Of a DNA stretch of 23,399 nucleotides, positions 1 to 10,846 are shown in pieces (the stretch's first letter is position 1; each line of letters opens with the position of its first letter). Source of the DNA: an uncultured Chthoniobacterales bacterium (lineage in GTDB: Bacteria; Verrucomicrobiota; Verrucomicrobiia; Chthoniobacterales; UBA10450); assembly GCA_955652255.1 (NCBI GenBank), contig CATPAW010000139.1, forward strand, positions 1 to 23,399, in the 5' to 3' direction. The notes below the pieces were generated by a model. It was given only the letters and a program-made list of their open reading frames with translations. It did no database searches and was not told the DNA's origin. The translations under genes and the position numbers were made by a program.

Positions 1-344
1 ATTGGCACGAGCCAGCCGCCAACTCCTTCCACGACGACATGCTCCACCCGATCCTGAAGAGTGCGAAGAGCGGCCATGATATGTTCGATGTCGATCTTGA
101 CGTGTTCGATATGCGCCGCCGCAAGCGGCGCGACCGGAGTTTTCAGCCAAACGGGATTGATCTCGTCGATTGTTGGTCCCCCGCTGCCGGCCGCCAATAA
201 AAGCTCAGCGTCGCGACGGTCCCCGCAGCAAATCGGTTTCATACCGGCGCAGCGCGCTCCCGAGGCGCGCAGCAAACGCAAAAGCTGGATGACCGTGTGA
301 GTCTTGCCCACTCCGGTATCGGTCCCAGTAACGAAAAGGGTCAA
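1..344 (-). CDS. bioD: dethiobiotin synthetase BioD, N-terminal part (runs off left edge)
   Basis: BioD makes dethiobiotin from diaminopelargonate, CO2 and ATP, the step before biotin synthase, in the cytosol. About 114 residues are visible. They begin LTLFVTGTDTGVGKT, the P-loop typical of BioD, followed by MKPICCG (the conserved Lys-Pro after the second strand) and, near the window edge, VVVEGVGGWLVP, the BioD EG-GG segment. The rest of the protein lies outside the window. I place the start at a TTG whose last two bases overlap the TGA stop of purQ (a TTGA overlap), which suggests translational coupling. The first in-frame ATG is about 36 codons in and would remove the P-loop. One copy of the dispersed GATCGACA motif (89-98) lies inside the gene. 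The identification is firm; the exact start is less so. Confidence 0.85.
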   Translation of the reverse strand, partial: MTLFVTGTDTGVGKTHTVIQLLRLLRASGARCAGMKPICCGDRRDAELLLAAGSGGPTIDEINPVWLKTPVAPLAAAHIEHVKIDIEHIMAALRTLQDRVEHVVVEGVGGWLVP

Positions 345-1075
345 GCGACTTGTTCTGCCAGGCTAGAGCCAGCCTCTGCGCGATTCGCGTTTATCGTCTC
401 CATTATCGAGCGGAAGATTTTCGCGCCGTCCGCGCTGCCCAGGCGGGCGTCGCTTGCGCGATCCGGGTGCGGCATTAATCCGAAGACGTTCCGCTCGTGA
501 TTACAAATCCCGGCGATGTTTTCAATCGAACCATTTGGATTTGCTTCGGGAACGATGCGGCCCTGTCGGTCCGAGTAGCGCAGGATCACTTGTCGATCTC
601 TGTTGAGTTCTCGCAGCGTTTCCGGGTCCGCGAAGAAACAACCTTCGCCGTGCGCGATGGGAAGTCGTAAGAGTGTCCCTTCTGAACAGCCATGCATGAA
701 CGGTGAATTAGCGACTTCAACTCGTGTGGTCACCATTTCGCAAACGAACCGCAGTGAGCGGTTGCGCACGAGCGCGCCGGGAAGCAAACCCGCTTCGCAC
801 AGGATCTGGAAACCATTGCAGGTGCCCAGCACGAGTTTGCCGGCGCGCGCGTCGCTCACCACTGCCTGCATGATCGGCGAGAAGCGCGCGATGGCGCCGC
901 AGCGCAGATAGTCGCCAAAGGCAAATCCGCCCGGCAGTACAATCGCGTCAAAATCGCGCAGCGAGGTTTCCTTGTGCCAAACATATTCGGCATGCAAGCC
1001 CGCAATGCTGTTGATGGCAGCGATGCAGTCCTGATCGCAATTTGAACCAGGAAACTGGATGACGGCGAACTTCAT
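341..1075 (-). CDS. purQ: phosphoribosylformylglycinamidine synthase, glutaminase subunit PurQ
   Basis: PurQ releases ammonia from glutamine for the FGAM synthase complex (PurS-PurQ-PurL) in de novo purine synthesis. The 244-residue length is a little above the usual ~225-230. It is a class I glutamine amidotransferase: N-terminal FPGSNCDQD, oxyanion strand LPGGFAFGDYLR, nucleophile Cys86 in LGTCNGFQIL and His203 in GLMPHPDRA. The position two after the His is Asp, where characterised PurQ proteins I recall have Glu. The ATG is preceded by no Shine-Dalgarno sequence; a copy of the GATCGACA motif (1075-1083) overlaps the first base of the start codon. It lies 6 bp after the small membrane protein gene and overlaps bioD downstream, so it is probably co-transcribed with purS. 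PurL is not in the window. Confidence 0.95.
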   Translation of the reverse strand: MKFAVIQFPGSNCDQDCIAAINSIAGLHAEYVWHKETSLRDFDAIVLPGGFAFGDYLRCGAIARFSPIMQAVVSDARAGKLVLGTCNGFQILCEAGLLPGALVRNRSLRFVCEMVTTRVEVANSPFMHGCSEGTLLRLPIAHGEGCFFADPETLRELNRDRQVILRYSDRQGRIVPEANPNGSIENIAGICNHERNVFGLMPHPDRASDARLGSADGAKIFRSIMETINANRAEAGSSLAEQVA

Positions 1076-1083
1076 GTCGATCT
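1075..1083 (-). repeat. dispersed motif overlapping the purQ start codon
   Basis: TGTCGATCT on the plus strand (AGATCGACA on the coding strand) ends on the A of the purQ ATG and takes the place of a Shine-Dalgarno sequence. Confidence 0.5.
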
Positions 1084-1276
1084 AACGAGCGATGGCGTAG
1101 CGGGCGGCGCGCTGCTCCTCATGATAGTCGTTCACCACCAGGCAGGCGTGAATAATTCCCGGAATCCATCCGAGCAACGTTAAGACGATGCTGAGCAGGA
1201 AACTGCCGAGCCGGCCTGTCATCAGCACCGCCACCGGTGGAAGCACGACACAGAAAAAATATCGCAACGTTTTCAT
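1082..1276 (-). CDS. small membrane protein, Pmp3/YqaE (UPF0057) family
   Basis: This is a 64-residue protein with two hydrophobic segments, roughly residues 5-20 and 25-50, and a charged tail (NDYHEEQRAARYAIAR). The start MKTLRYFFCVVLPPVAVL and the segment LTLLGWIPGIIHACLVV match the Pmp3/YqaE pattern of N-terminal Leu-Pro-Pro and central LGWIPGIIHA. Family members are small inner-membrane proteins linked to membrane potential and stress; no enzymatic role is known. It sits between purS and purQ on the same strand, 40 bp after purS and 6 bp before purQ, so it probably shares their transcript although it has no obvious part in purine synthesis. No clear Shine-Dalgarno precedes the ATG. Confidence 0.8.
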   Translation of the reverse strand: MKTLRYFFCVVLPPVAVLMTGRLGSFLLSIVLTLLGWIPGIIHACLVVNDYHEEQRAARYAIAR

Positions 1277-1316
1277 CGGGTTATTTAGCGATTCAATAAT
1301 TCAACAATTGATTCAT
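1277..1316. repeat. low-complexity ATTCA-type spacer between purS and yqaE-like gene
   Basis: The short gap is built from imperfect reiterations of ATTCA/AATTCA (ATTCAATAATTCAACAATTG, then ATTCATTCA). In style it resembles the 8-bp tandem repeat found before rplK. No promoter or terminator is recognisable. Confidence 0.4.
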
Positions 1317-1559
1317 TCACTCGCTCAATCTCTCAATGGAATACTCTTCGATCACCGGATTCGACAGCAGATCGCGGCAAAGACCATCTAAACGCTTTTC
1401 AAGATCGACATCTTTTCCATCGAGATCGATCTCGAGATATTTCCCGATCCGCACATTGCGCACCTCCGGCATTCCGAGGTGTCGCATTGCATCCCGCACC
1501 GCATTGCCCTGCGGATCGAGGACCGTTTTTTTCGGCGTCACAATCACTTTCGCTTTCAT
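1317..1559 (-). CDS. purS: phosphoribosylformylglycinamidine synthase subunit PurS
   Basis: PurS is the small structural subunit that bridges PurL and PurQ in the FGAM synthase complex. With the ATG at 1559 the protein has 80 residues, the usual size. It starts MKAKVIVTPKKTVLDPQGNAV and contains VRNVRIGKYLEIDL, the typical PurS Val-Arg-x-Gly-Lys strand. An upstream in-frame ATG at 1661 would add 34 residues with no PurS-like content, so I prefer the shorter form. The region before the ATG has no strong Shine-Dalgarno sequence. It heads the minus-strand group purS, yqaE-like, purQ, bioD and is divergent from the EamA permease gene. A motif copy (AAGATCGACA, 1401-1410) lies inside the gene. Confidence 0.9.
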   Translation of the reverse strand: MKAKVIVTPKKTVLDPQGNAVRDAMRHLGMPEVRNVRIGKYLEIDLDGKDVDLEKRLDGLCRDLLSNPVIEEYSIERLSE

Positions 1560-1689
1560 CTGCGACCACGGTAACGCAACTCGCCTTTGGAACAAGACGC
1601 AATCAGCAGTCGCGACGTCTCGCGTCTCGCACGAGTGTTCTTTCGAAACACTGGGTTGCAATATCGACCCACTGGTGCGCTGGTAAGCG

Positions 1690-2634
1690 ATGCCGGGTCA
1701 GCGAAAGCTCGCCATCGTCGCCGCCTACGCCGTCCTGTGCGTCGTCTGGAGTTCCACCTGGCTGGCCATCAAAGTCGGACTACGCGATCTGCCGCCGATT
1801 TCTTTCGTCGCAATCCGGTTTATCATCGCCGTCGCGGTGCTCATGGCCGTCTCGATCGGTCGCGTGCGCCTGCTGCCGGTCCGCCGGTCGGACTACTCCC
1901 TGCTCGCCTTTACTGGACTGCTTATGTTCGCCTTAAATTATCCCCTGCTCTTTTGGGGCGAAAAGTATGTGTCATCCGGTTTGGCGGCGGTGTTGCAAGC
2001 CACCATCCCGATCTTCGGAATGCTCTTCGCCCATCTGCTTCTGCCGGAGGAGCCGATGCGCTGGCAACGCTTGGCTGGCGCATTGCTCGCCCTCGGCGGC
2101 GTCGCGCTTATCTGCGGCCGCTTGCTCGACCGCAGCGGCATGCTGGCGTTCTGGGGCGGCCTGGGCATCGTGTTAGGGGCGGCTGGCGCGGCATACTCAA
2201 ATGTGCTTTTGAAACGGCGCGCCCTCGAGCTCGCCCCCGCCATGATTGCGGCGTGGCAGATGTTCTTCGGCATCATTCCGTTGATCGCGCTCGGGTTCGC
2301 CGTCGATGGCAACCCGGTCCGGTTCCACTGGGGCGCAATGGCGTGGTTCTGCCTGCTTTATCTGGCGGTGATCGGATCGGCGCTGACCTTTCTCCTTCTC
2401 TACTGGCTCTTGCCGCGCATGACCGTAACAAATCTACAAACCATCTCCCTCATCACGCCGCCCGGCGCGGTCGCCTTTGGATGGTTTCTTGGGGGTGAAA
2501 CCTTCTCCCTTTGGTCGCTGCTCGGCGCCGGCTTCGTCCTCGCCGGCGTCTGGATCATCTTCAGCAAAATCAAACCGCCGCTGCGGGCTGAAAAGTTACG
2601 CGAAGAACCGAGCGCCGCTCTGCCGCGAGCATAG
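1690..2634 (+). CDS. EamA/DMT-superfamily permease
   Basis: This is a 314-residue integral membrane protein with about ten hydrophobic segments arranged as two EamA repeats (roughly residues 10-150 and 155-295). Family hallmarks are the early VVWSSTWLAIKVGL, RFIIAVAVL, the helix pair around LNYPLLFWGEKYVSSGLAAVLQ and, in the second half, a Pro/Gly-rich turn (TPPGAVAFGWFLGGE) near the C-terminal helices. Members export or import small metabolites, amino acids among them; the substrate cannot be read from the sequence. It is the only plus-strand gene in the left 18 kb, divergent from purS (130-bp gap) and convergent with ligD (39-bp gap). The stop codon is TAG, which shows that TAG is read as stop in this genome. 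Confidence 0.88.
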   Translation: MPGQRKLAIVAAYAVLCVVWSSTWLAIKVGLRDLPPISFVAIRFIIAVAVLMAVSIGRVRLLPVRRSDYSLLAFTGLLMFALNYPLLFWGEKYVSSGLAAVLQATIPIFGMLFAHLLLPEEPMRWQRLAGALLALGGVALICGRLLDRSGMLAFWGGLGIVLGAAGAAYSNVLLKRRALELAPAMIAAWQMFFGIIPLIALGFAVDGNPVRFHWGAMAWFCLLYLAVIGSALTFLLLYWLLPRMTVTNLQTISLITPPGAVAFGWFLGGETFSLWSLLGAGFVLAGVWIIFSKIKPPLRAEKLREEPSAALPRA

Positions 2635-2673
2635 TTTTACTCAAAGCCGGAGGGAACTGATGCGATTTCAAGG

Positions 2674-4413
2674 TCACGCTTCCCAAATAACCTCCTTGGG
2701 ATTTTTGTCTTCCCGCAGTCCGAGAAAAACCGGCTGACGCAGTTTTCCGTCGCGGGTCCACTCGGCGAACTTGATTTGCGCGACGAAGACGGGGTTTATC
2801 CAACGCATTTTGCGCATCATCGAGGGCGTGATGCCTTGCACCCATTGACCTCTTTGCTTCGACGGCAGATCGGCAAAGGGACAATCGTCACGCGATTGGC
2901 TCTGAAATTTTTTATCCAAGATCGACAATGACTTTCCGGTAAATCCTGAGCCGACTTTGCCGGCGAAAAGGAGACGCTGATTTTTGTAATAGCCGACGAG
3001 GATCGCGCCGAAATATTTGCGCGAACCGCCGGGCGGGGTGAATCCGCCGATGACGAATTCCTGTTCGTTCACGCATTTGAGTTTGATCCATTCGCCGCTG
3101 CGGCGTCCCGGTTCGTAAAACGAGTCGCGTTGTTTGCCGATCAAACCTTCGAGCCCGCGACGTTTCACTTCGGCCAGCAACGATTTCGCGTCGCCGCCGA
3201 TCTCGCCGGAAAAGCGGATCGGGTCACCGATGTTCTGGCAAATTTTCGATAACACTTCTTTGCGCTGCGCGAGCGGCAGTTTGATCAAGCTCTTGCCGTC
3301 GACCTGGAGCAAATCGAAAACGTAAAAACGGACCGGCGCTTTTCTTCGTTCCAGTTCGAGCGCTTGCAAGAGTTGAAACGATGAACGGCCTTCTTCGTCA
3401 AGCGCGACAACTTCACCGTCAATCACGCATTCCTGGGTCGACAATTTCTTCACTGCATCGGCGATTTCGAGAAAACGCGTACGCAGTTCATTCTCGTTTC
3501 GCGAAATCAAATTCACTTTGCTGCGGTCTTTCACCGCGATCGCGCGGATGCCGTCGAATTTGAGTTCGTAAATCCAATCTCCGTTAGGAGGCGGTTCTTC
3601 CACGCGCCGCGGTTTCATCGGCTCGATGAAGCGCGGCTTCGCGGATGGTAATTCTGGTAGAGACATCGCGCTGCGATGTCCTGGACGCCGTAGCGCGGCG
3701 TCTCTACCTTCGCGACGCGTTCGGGTCCGAGTTGGATGGGCGTTATCGCGCCCTACGTTTTCTTTTTTTTTAAGCGCTGCCTTGATGCGCCCTTTCAAGG
3801 TCGATCTTGCGCTGGCGTCCTTTTCCTCACGATTCGATTCCCACTCGGCGTCGTGTTCGTCGGCAATCTCCTTCATGGTGCGGCTGGTTTTGACCGATTC
3901 ATCTTCGCGCTTTTTCGAAAGCGGCTTCGCACTCGCTCCGGTCTTCAAGATCAACCACTGGTTTTTAGCTTCCTCGCTGCGGATGCGGACAAGCGTCCAT
4001 TCGCCCTTTGCTTTCTCGCCTTCCAGCACGAGATGCAGTTTGCCTTCGCGCAGCGATTTCACCGGCTGCTCGCCGTAGACATAATAGTTGCCGCGGTCCC
4101 ACACCATTACCGTGCCGCCGCCGTACTGCCCAGCCGGGATAATCCCTTCGAAAGTCGCATACTCGAGTGGATGATCCTCCACTTCGACGGCGAGATGTTT
4201 CTCGCCCTGCGCCCAAGGCAAACCTTTCGGAACGGCCCACGATTTCAGCACGCCGTCCATCTCCAGCCGAAAATCGTAATGCAACCGGCTGGCATCATGT
4301 TTCTGAATGACGAATCGCGATGCGCCTTTCACTTTTTTTGGCAATGGCTTGCCGCCTTTTGGCTCAGCTGTTTTCGAAAAATCGCGTTTCGCTATGTAAG
4401 TCTTCAGTCCCAT
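2674..4413 (-). CDS. ligD: ATP-dependent DNA ligase LigD (3'-phosphoesterase + ligase, no polymerase domain)
   Basis: This protein seals double-strand breaks in bacterial non-homologous end joining with Ku. Counting from MGLKTYIAKRDFSKT (579 residues), the 3'-phosphoesterase domain covers about 30-160. Its His39, His45, Asp47, Arg49, His81 and Tyr85 have the spacing of the catalytic residues known in Pseudomonas LigD. A basic linker (about 165-255) follows, then the ligase domain with adenylated Lys285 in ELKFDGIRA, VIDGEVVAL, FYVFDLL, EGLIGK and WIKLKC, and an OB-fold ending at 579. The primase/polymerase domain of full-length LigD is absent. An upstream ATG at 4473 would add 20 unlike residues. 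The linker contains an in-frame palindromic repeat (3656-3708). No Ku gene lies nearby. Confidence 0.92.
   Translation of the reverse strand: MGLKTYIAKRDFSKTAEPKGGKPLPKKVKGASRFVIQKHDASRLHYDFRLEMDGVLKSWAVPKGLPWAQGEKHLAVEVEDHPLEYATFEGIIPAGQYGGGTVMVWDRGNYYVYGEQPVKSLREGKLHLVLEGEKAKGEWTLVRIRSEEAKNQWLILKTGASAKPLSKKREDESVKTSRTMKEIADEHDAEWESNREEKDASARSTLKGRIKAALKKKENVGRDNAHPTRTRTRREGRDAALRRPGHRSAMSLPELPSAKPRFIEPMKPRRVEEPPPNGDWIYELKFDGIRAIAVKDRSKVNLISRNENELRTRFLEIADAVKKLSTQECVIDGEVVALDEEGRSSFQLLQALELERRKAPVRFYVFDLLQVDGKSLIKLPLAQRKEVLSKICQNIGDPIRFSGEIGGDAKSLLAEVKRRGLEGLIGKQRDSFYEPGRRSGEWIKLKCVNEQEFVIGGFTPPGGSRKYFGAILVGYYKNQRLLFAGKVGSGFTGKSLSILDKKFQSQSRDDCPFADLPSKQRGQWVQGITPSMMRKMRWINPVFVAQIKFAEWTRDGKLRQPVFLGLREDKNPKEVIWEA
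2918..2929 (+). repeat. dispersed motif AAGATCGACAAT, exact copy inside ligD
   Basis: This is an exact 12-base copy of the window-wide motif. On the coding strand it reads ATTGTCGATCTT and encodes part of LSILD, a different frame from most other coding copies. Confidence 0.7.
3656..3708. repeat. double palindromic (REP-like) element inside ligD
   Basis: The 53-bp element is bounded by a perfect 9-bp inverted repeat, GGTAGAGAC and GTCTCTACC. Inside are two hairpins, GACATCGC-GCT-GCGATGTC and GACGCCG-TAGCG-CGGCGTC. It lies in the LigD linker and encodes roughly residues 236-253 (around RRPGHRSAM) without breaking the frame. The structure is that of a mobile palindromic repeat that landed in a tolerant part of the protein. 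Confidence 0.75.
3738..3757. repeat. short palindrome with GTAGGGCG arm inside ligD
   Basis: GGGCG-TTATCG-CGCCC forms a 5-bp hairpin followed by TAC, so one arm reads GTAGGGCG on the minus strand, like the ends of the 99-bp element after rpoC. It is 30 bp from the double palindrome in the same LigD linker. On the plus strand it is followed by a T-rich tract (Lys codons of ligD on the other strand), so it also looks like an antisense terminator by chance. Confidence 0.45.
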
Positions 4414-4444
4414 CAAATTCTGTAACGGCGCTCTATGAGCGTCG

Positions 4445-4455
4445 ATTGTCGATCT
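4445..4455 (-). repeat. dispersed motif upstream of ligD
   Basis: ATTGTCGATCT matches the motif exactly over 11 bases. It lies in the ligD-tsf gap, 32 bp upstream of the chosen ligD start. Confidence 0.6.
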
Positions 4456-4469
4456 ACCGAGCGACGGTT

Positions 4470-4494
4470 CCATTCGACCTCGCTCAGGGCAAGC
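4470..4494. repeat. dispersed repeat (CCATTCGAC-TC-CTCAG family), copy 1
   Basis: This 25-bp stretch in the tsf-ligD gap is closely matched by 6641-6665 after rpoC (20 of 25 bases or better by eye; shared blocks CCATTCGAC and CTCAG). Both copies are intergenic, which suggests a dispersed non-coding repeat. Confidence 0.55.
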
Positions 4495-4522
4495 GCCGAC
4501 CGCTGCTACAGGGCGAACTCTT

Positions 4523-5140
4523 CTACGCTTCCGCAGGCAGCGGCTCGCCCACGAGATACCGCGTAAAACGCCGGACGACGATGTTTTCGCCCAACTCGGC
4601 GATCTTTGATTTTACCAGGTCGTTGATCGTCTGATCGGGATTTTTGATAAAACCCTGCTCGAGCAGGCAAACGGTACTGTAGAATTTGTCCAGTTTTCCA
4701 TCGACAATTTTATTCAAGACGCTGGCCGGTTTGTCTTTCACCTGCGCCTGGTAAATCGTGCGTTCAGTCTCGATTGTCTTCGACGGAACATCCTCGCGGC
4801 TCACGTAAAGCGGATGCGCCGCGGCGATATGCAGAGTAATATCCTTCACGAACGCGCGGAAATTTTCGTTCTTCGCAACGAAATCCGTCTCGCAGTTTAC
4901 TTCGACGAGCACGCCCACTTTCCCTTGCAAATGAATGTAGGACGCCACGATCCCTTCCCTGGTCGCGCGTGATGCTTTCTTACTCGCGCCCGCAATCCCT
5001 TTGGTGCGCAAAATCGTCTCCGCTTTTTCCAAATCGCCGGCAGCTTCGGCCAGCGCGCGCTTGCAATCCATCATGCCCGCGTTGGTTTTTTCGCGCAGTT
5101 TTTTTACCAGTTGTGGATCAACATCTGCCGTTGCTTTCAT
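4523..5140 (-). CDS. tsf: translation elongation factor Ts
   Basis: EF-Ts recycles EF-Tu by promoting GDP/GTP exchange. The 205-residue product is the short form of the family (E. coli has 283). The N-terminal UBA-like helix bundle is clear (VKKLREKTNAGMMDCKRAL, then GDLEKAETILRTKG), and the core has the TDFVAKN signature (NCETDFVAKNENF, about residues 82-94), the part that disrupts Mg binding in EF-Tu. It follows rpsB on the same strand with a 57-bp gap, the usual rpsB-tsf order. That gap contains a copy of the dispersed motif (5175-5185). No Shine-Dalgarno is visible before the ATG at 5140. Confidence 0.96.
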   Translation of the reverse strand: MKATADVDPQLVKKLREKTNAGMMDCKRALAEAAGDLEKAETILRTKGIAGASKKASRATREGIVASYIHLQGKVGVLVEVNCETDFVAKNENFRAFVKDITLHIAAAHPLYVSREDVPSKTIETERTIYQAQVKDKPASVLNKIVDGKLDKFYSTVCLLEQGFIKNPDQTINDLVKSKIAELGENIVVRRFTRYLVGEPLPAEA

Positions 5141-5174
5141 TGGAACCGAAATTTCAAAAACGAACGAAACGCTA

Positions 5175-5185
5175 GGATCGACAAT
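5175..5185 (+). repeat. dispersed motif in rpsB-tsf gap
   Basis: GGATCGACAAT is one base off the consensus AGATCGACAAT and lies in the 57-bp gap between rpsB and tsf, about 35 bp before the tsf start. Confidence 0.5.
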
Positions 5186-5197
5186 CTTCCCGGCCGA

Positions 5198-5929
5198 TCA
5201 CGCGGAAACGCCCGCCATCTCGACTCGCTCGCGACTTCGCGCTTCGCCGCTGGCCGAAACAATGGCGTCGACCAGTTTTTGAAGTATTACGCGAATGGCG
5301 CGGATCGCGTCGTCGTTTCCCGCGATCGGGTAATCGACCATTTCGGGATCCGAATTAGTGTCGACAATGGCAACGACTGGAATCCCGAGGCGGCGCGCTT
5401 CATTGACCGCATTTTGTTCGCGATTCGTGTCGATCACGATCATCGCGTCGGGTAACTGCGACATCTCGAGTATGCCATCAAGGTTGCGACGGAGTTTCGC
5501 GGCCTCGCGATTGAGCGCGGCCAGCTCCTGTTTGCCCATCTTTTTGTAATCAGGCGATTGCTCGATCTGGTCGATGAACTTCAATCGTCCAATGCTCTTG
5601 CGGATCGTCGACAGGTTGGTCAAAGTGCCGCCGAGCCAGCGTTGGTTCACATAAAATTGTCCGCAAGCCACCGCCGCTTCCTTCACCGCTTCCTGTGCCT
5701 GCTTTTTGCAACCGACGAACAAAATTTTGCCGCCGCGACGCGTCACTTCCTGGAGAAACTCCGTCGCGCGATGCAATTGTTGGACGGTCTCATCCAGGTT
5801 GATGATGTAGATCTGGTTTCGTTTTTCGAAAATGTAAGGCTTCATCTTCGGGTTCCAGCGCTTGGTCTGGTGACCGAAATGCACGCCCGCCTCGAGAAGC
5901 TCAGGCACTAGTTCTATAGTATTCGCCAT
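5198..5929 (-). CDS. rpsB: 30S ribosomal protein S2
   Basis: S2 binds the 30S subunit late in assembly and helps to hold S1. The 243-residue length is normal. It opens with the S2 pattern LLEAGVHFGHQTKRWNPKMKPYIF, followed by INLDETVQQL, GGKILFVGCKKQA, the conserved RWLGGTLTN, and near the C-terminus PDAMIVIDTNREQNAVNEARRLGIPVVAIVDTN, then DYPIAGNDDAIRAI. A T-rich stretch directly precedes the ATG, with no Shine-Dalgarno, and a GC-rich hairpin lies just before that, a possible leader control element. The gene heads the rpsB-tsf pair, 79 bp after the cobalamin adenosyltransferase gene. A GATCGACA core (5428-5435) is inside. Confidence 0.97.
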   Translation of the reverse strand: MANTIELVPELLEAGVHFGHQTKRWNPKMKPYIFEKRNQIYIINLDETVQQLHRATEFLQEVTRRGGKILFVGCKKQAQEAVKEAAVACGQFYVNQRWLGGTLTNLSTIRKSIGRLKFIDQIEQSPDYKKMGKQELAALNREAAKLRRNLDGILEMSQLPDAMIVIDTNREQNAVNEARRLGIPVVAIVDTNSDPEMVDYPIAGNDDAIRAIRVILQKLVDAIVSASGEARSRERVEMAGVSA

Positions 5930-5961
5930 AAAACAAAAACGCGCCGGCGAAGGTGCCGCCG
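5930..5961 (-). promoter_or_regulatory. hairpin plus T-tract in the rpsB leader (possible attenuator)
   Basis: Read on the minus strand, CGGCG-GCACCTT-CGCCG forms a 5-bp GC stem, followed by GCGCG and then TTTTTGTTTT running directly into the rpsB ATG. The hairpin and T-run look like an intrinsic terminator placed in the leader, and no Shine-Dalgarno is present. S2 autoregulates its operon in other bacteria, so leader control is plausible but not shown. Confidence 0.3.
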
Positions 5962-6008
5962 CGGGACGGGAAAGATGCTATACGCCCAGAATAAAGGCAA
6001 ACAGAATG

Positions 6009-6572
6009 TTAGCCATTCGGTGTCTCCGATTTACGGTTCCCGGACGATTTCTCGACATAGCGCGCAAGGATCCAGCAAAGGTCGGAAAGGCGATTGAGAT
6101 AGCGCAAAATCTCTGGGTTGAAATCTTTTTCATCGACAATCAACATCGCGACACGTCGCTCAGCCCGCCGGCAAGTTGTCCGAGCGAAATCAAGCGCAGC
6201 GGAAACGGGGACTGCGCCGGGAATCACCCAATCTTTCGGATAAAGCGATTTATCTTTTTCAAGATCGACAATTATCGCTGTGACTCGATCAACCATTTCC
6301 CCGCTGGTTAGCTGAAATCCTTCTTTGACGTAACGTTGTCGATCTTGCCGTGCAGTGGCGAGTTCACCCATCAGGATGATTAATTCTTTTTGCACGGCGA
6401 AAATGCGCTCCGAAACAAATTTTTCACTGCAAATCGACCGCGCGAAACCAAGCGCGGCGTTCAGCTCATCGACGCAGCCATAAGCGTCGACGCGCGGATC
6501 GGCCTTCGAAAGCCGGCGCCCGTACATAAGCGAGGTTTCGCCTTTGTCGCCGGTTTTCGTCACGATCGACAT
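6009..6572 (-). CDS. cob(I)alamin adenosyltransferase, PduO type
   Basis: The enzyme transfers the adenosyl group of ATP to cob(I)alamin to make coenzyme B12. The 187-residue product has the PduO/MMAB features in order: ATP-binding N-terminus TKTGDKGETSLMYGRR (residues 5-20), VDELNAALGFAR, VIPGAVPVSAALDFARTTCRRAERR (about 117-141) with the conserved Arg-rich helix, and LNRLSDLCWILARY near the end. No other B12 gene is in the window, so it may serve imported cobalamin. It sits between rpoC and rpsB on the same strand, an unusual neighbour for both. Three copies of the dispersed motif core fall in this 564-bp gene (6261, 6336, 6564), the last overlapping the start codon. No Shine-Dalgarno is visible. 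Confidence 0.92.
   Translation of the reverse strand: MSIVTKTGDKGETSLMYGRRLSKADPRVDAYGCVDELNAALGFARSICSEKFVSERIFAVQKELIILMGELATARQDRQRYVKEGFQLTSGEMVDRVTAIIVDLEKDKSLYPKDWVIPGAVPVSAALDFARTTCRRAERRVAMLIVDEKDFNPEILRYLNRLSDLCWILARYVEKSSGNRKSETPNG
6261..6272 (+). repeat. dispersed motif AAGATCGACAAT, exact copy inside the adenosyltransferase gene
   Basis: This exact 12-base copy is read on the coding strand as part of IVDLE. A second copy in the opposite orientation (TTGTCGATCTT) starts at 6336. Confidence 0.7.
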
Positions 6573-6581
6573 CAGTCTATC

Positions 6582-6680
6582 GGTAGGGCGCCGCTTTGCG
6601 GAGCCAAAGAATTGTCACAGGTTAAATTTGTCGGCTCGACCCATTCGACTTCACTCAGAGCAGGCTTGTCTCGCCCTACC
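6582..6680. repeat. 99-bp MITE/REPIN-like element with 9-bp terminal inverted repeats
   Basis: The ends are perfect inverted repeats, GGTAGGGCG at 6582-6590 and CGCCCTACC at 6672-6680. The element fills almost the whole gap between the rpoC stop and the start of the adenosyltransferase gene. Its right part carries the CCATTCGACTTCACTCAG repeat also seen at 4470-4494. There is no reading frame of note, so a non-autonomous mobile element is the likeliest explanation. Confidence 0.6.
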
Positions 6681-6689
6681 AAGCAATAT

Positions 6690-10814
<4,125 letters not shown>

Positions 10815-10830
10815 TTATTCTCCAAATATG

Positions 10831-10842
10831 ATTGTCGATCTT
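10831..10842 (-). repeat. dispersed motif AAGATCGACAAT, exact copy in rpoB-rpoC gap
   Basis: ATTGTCGATCTT on the plus strand is an exact copy of the motif and takes up more than a third of the 32-bp gap, just upstream of the rpoC Shine-Dalgarno. Confidence 0.75.
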
Positions 10843-10846
10843 AAAT

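Noticed and set aside
1587..2498. 303-codon open frame overlapping the EamA permease gene
   Set aside because: It is Arg-rich and has no membrane pattern or family features; the permease frame is clearly the real one.
4414..4473. Upstream start for ligD adding 20 residues
   Set aside because: The added peptide is unlike LigD N-termini and contains a copy of the dispersed motif; MGLKTYIAKRDF fits the family start.
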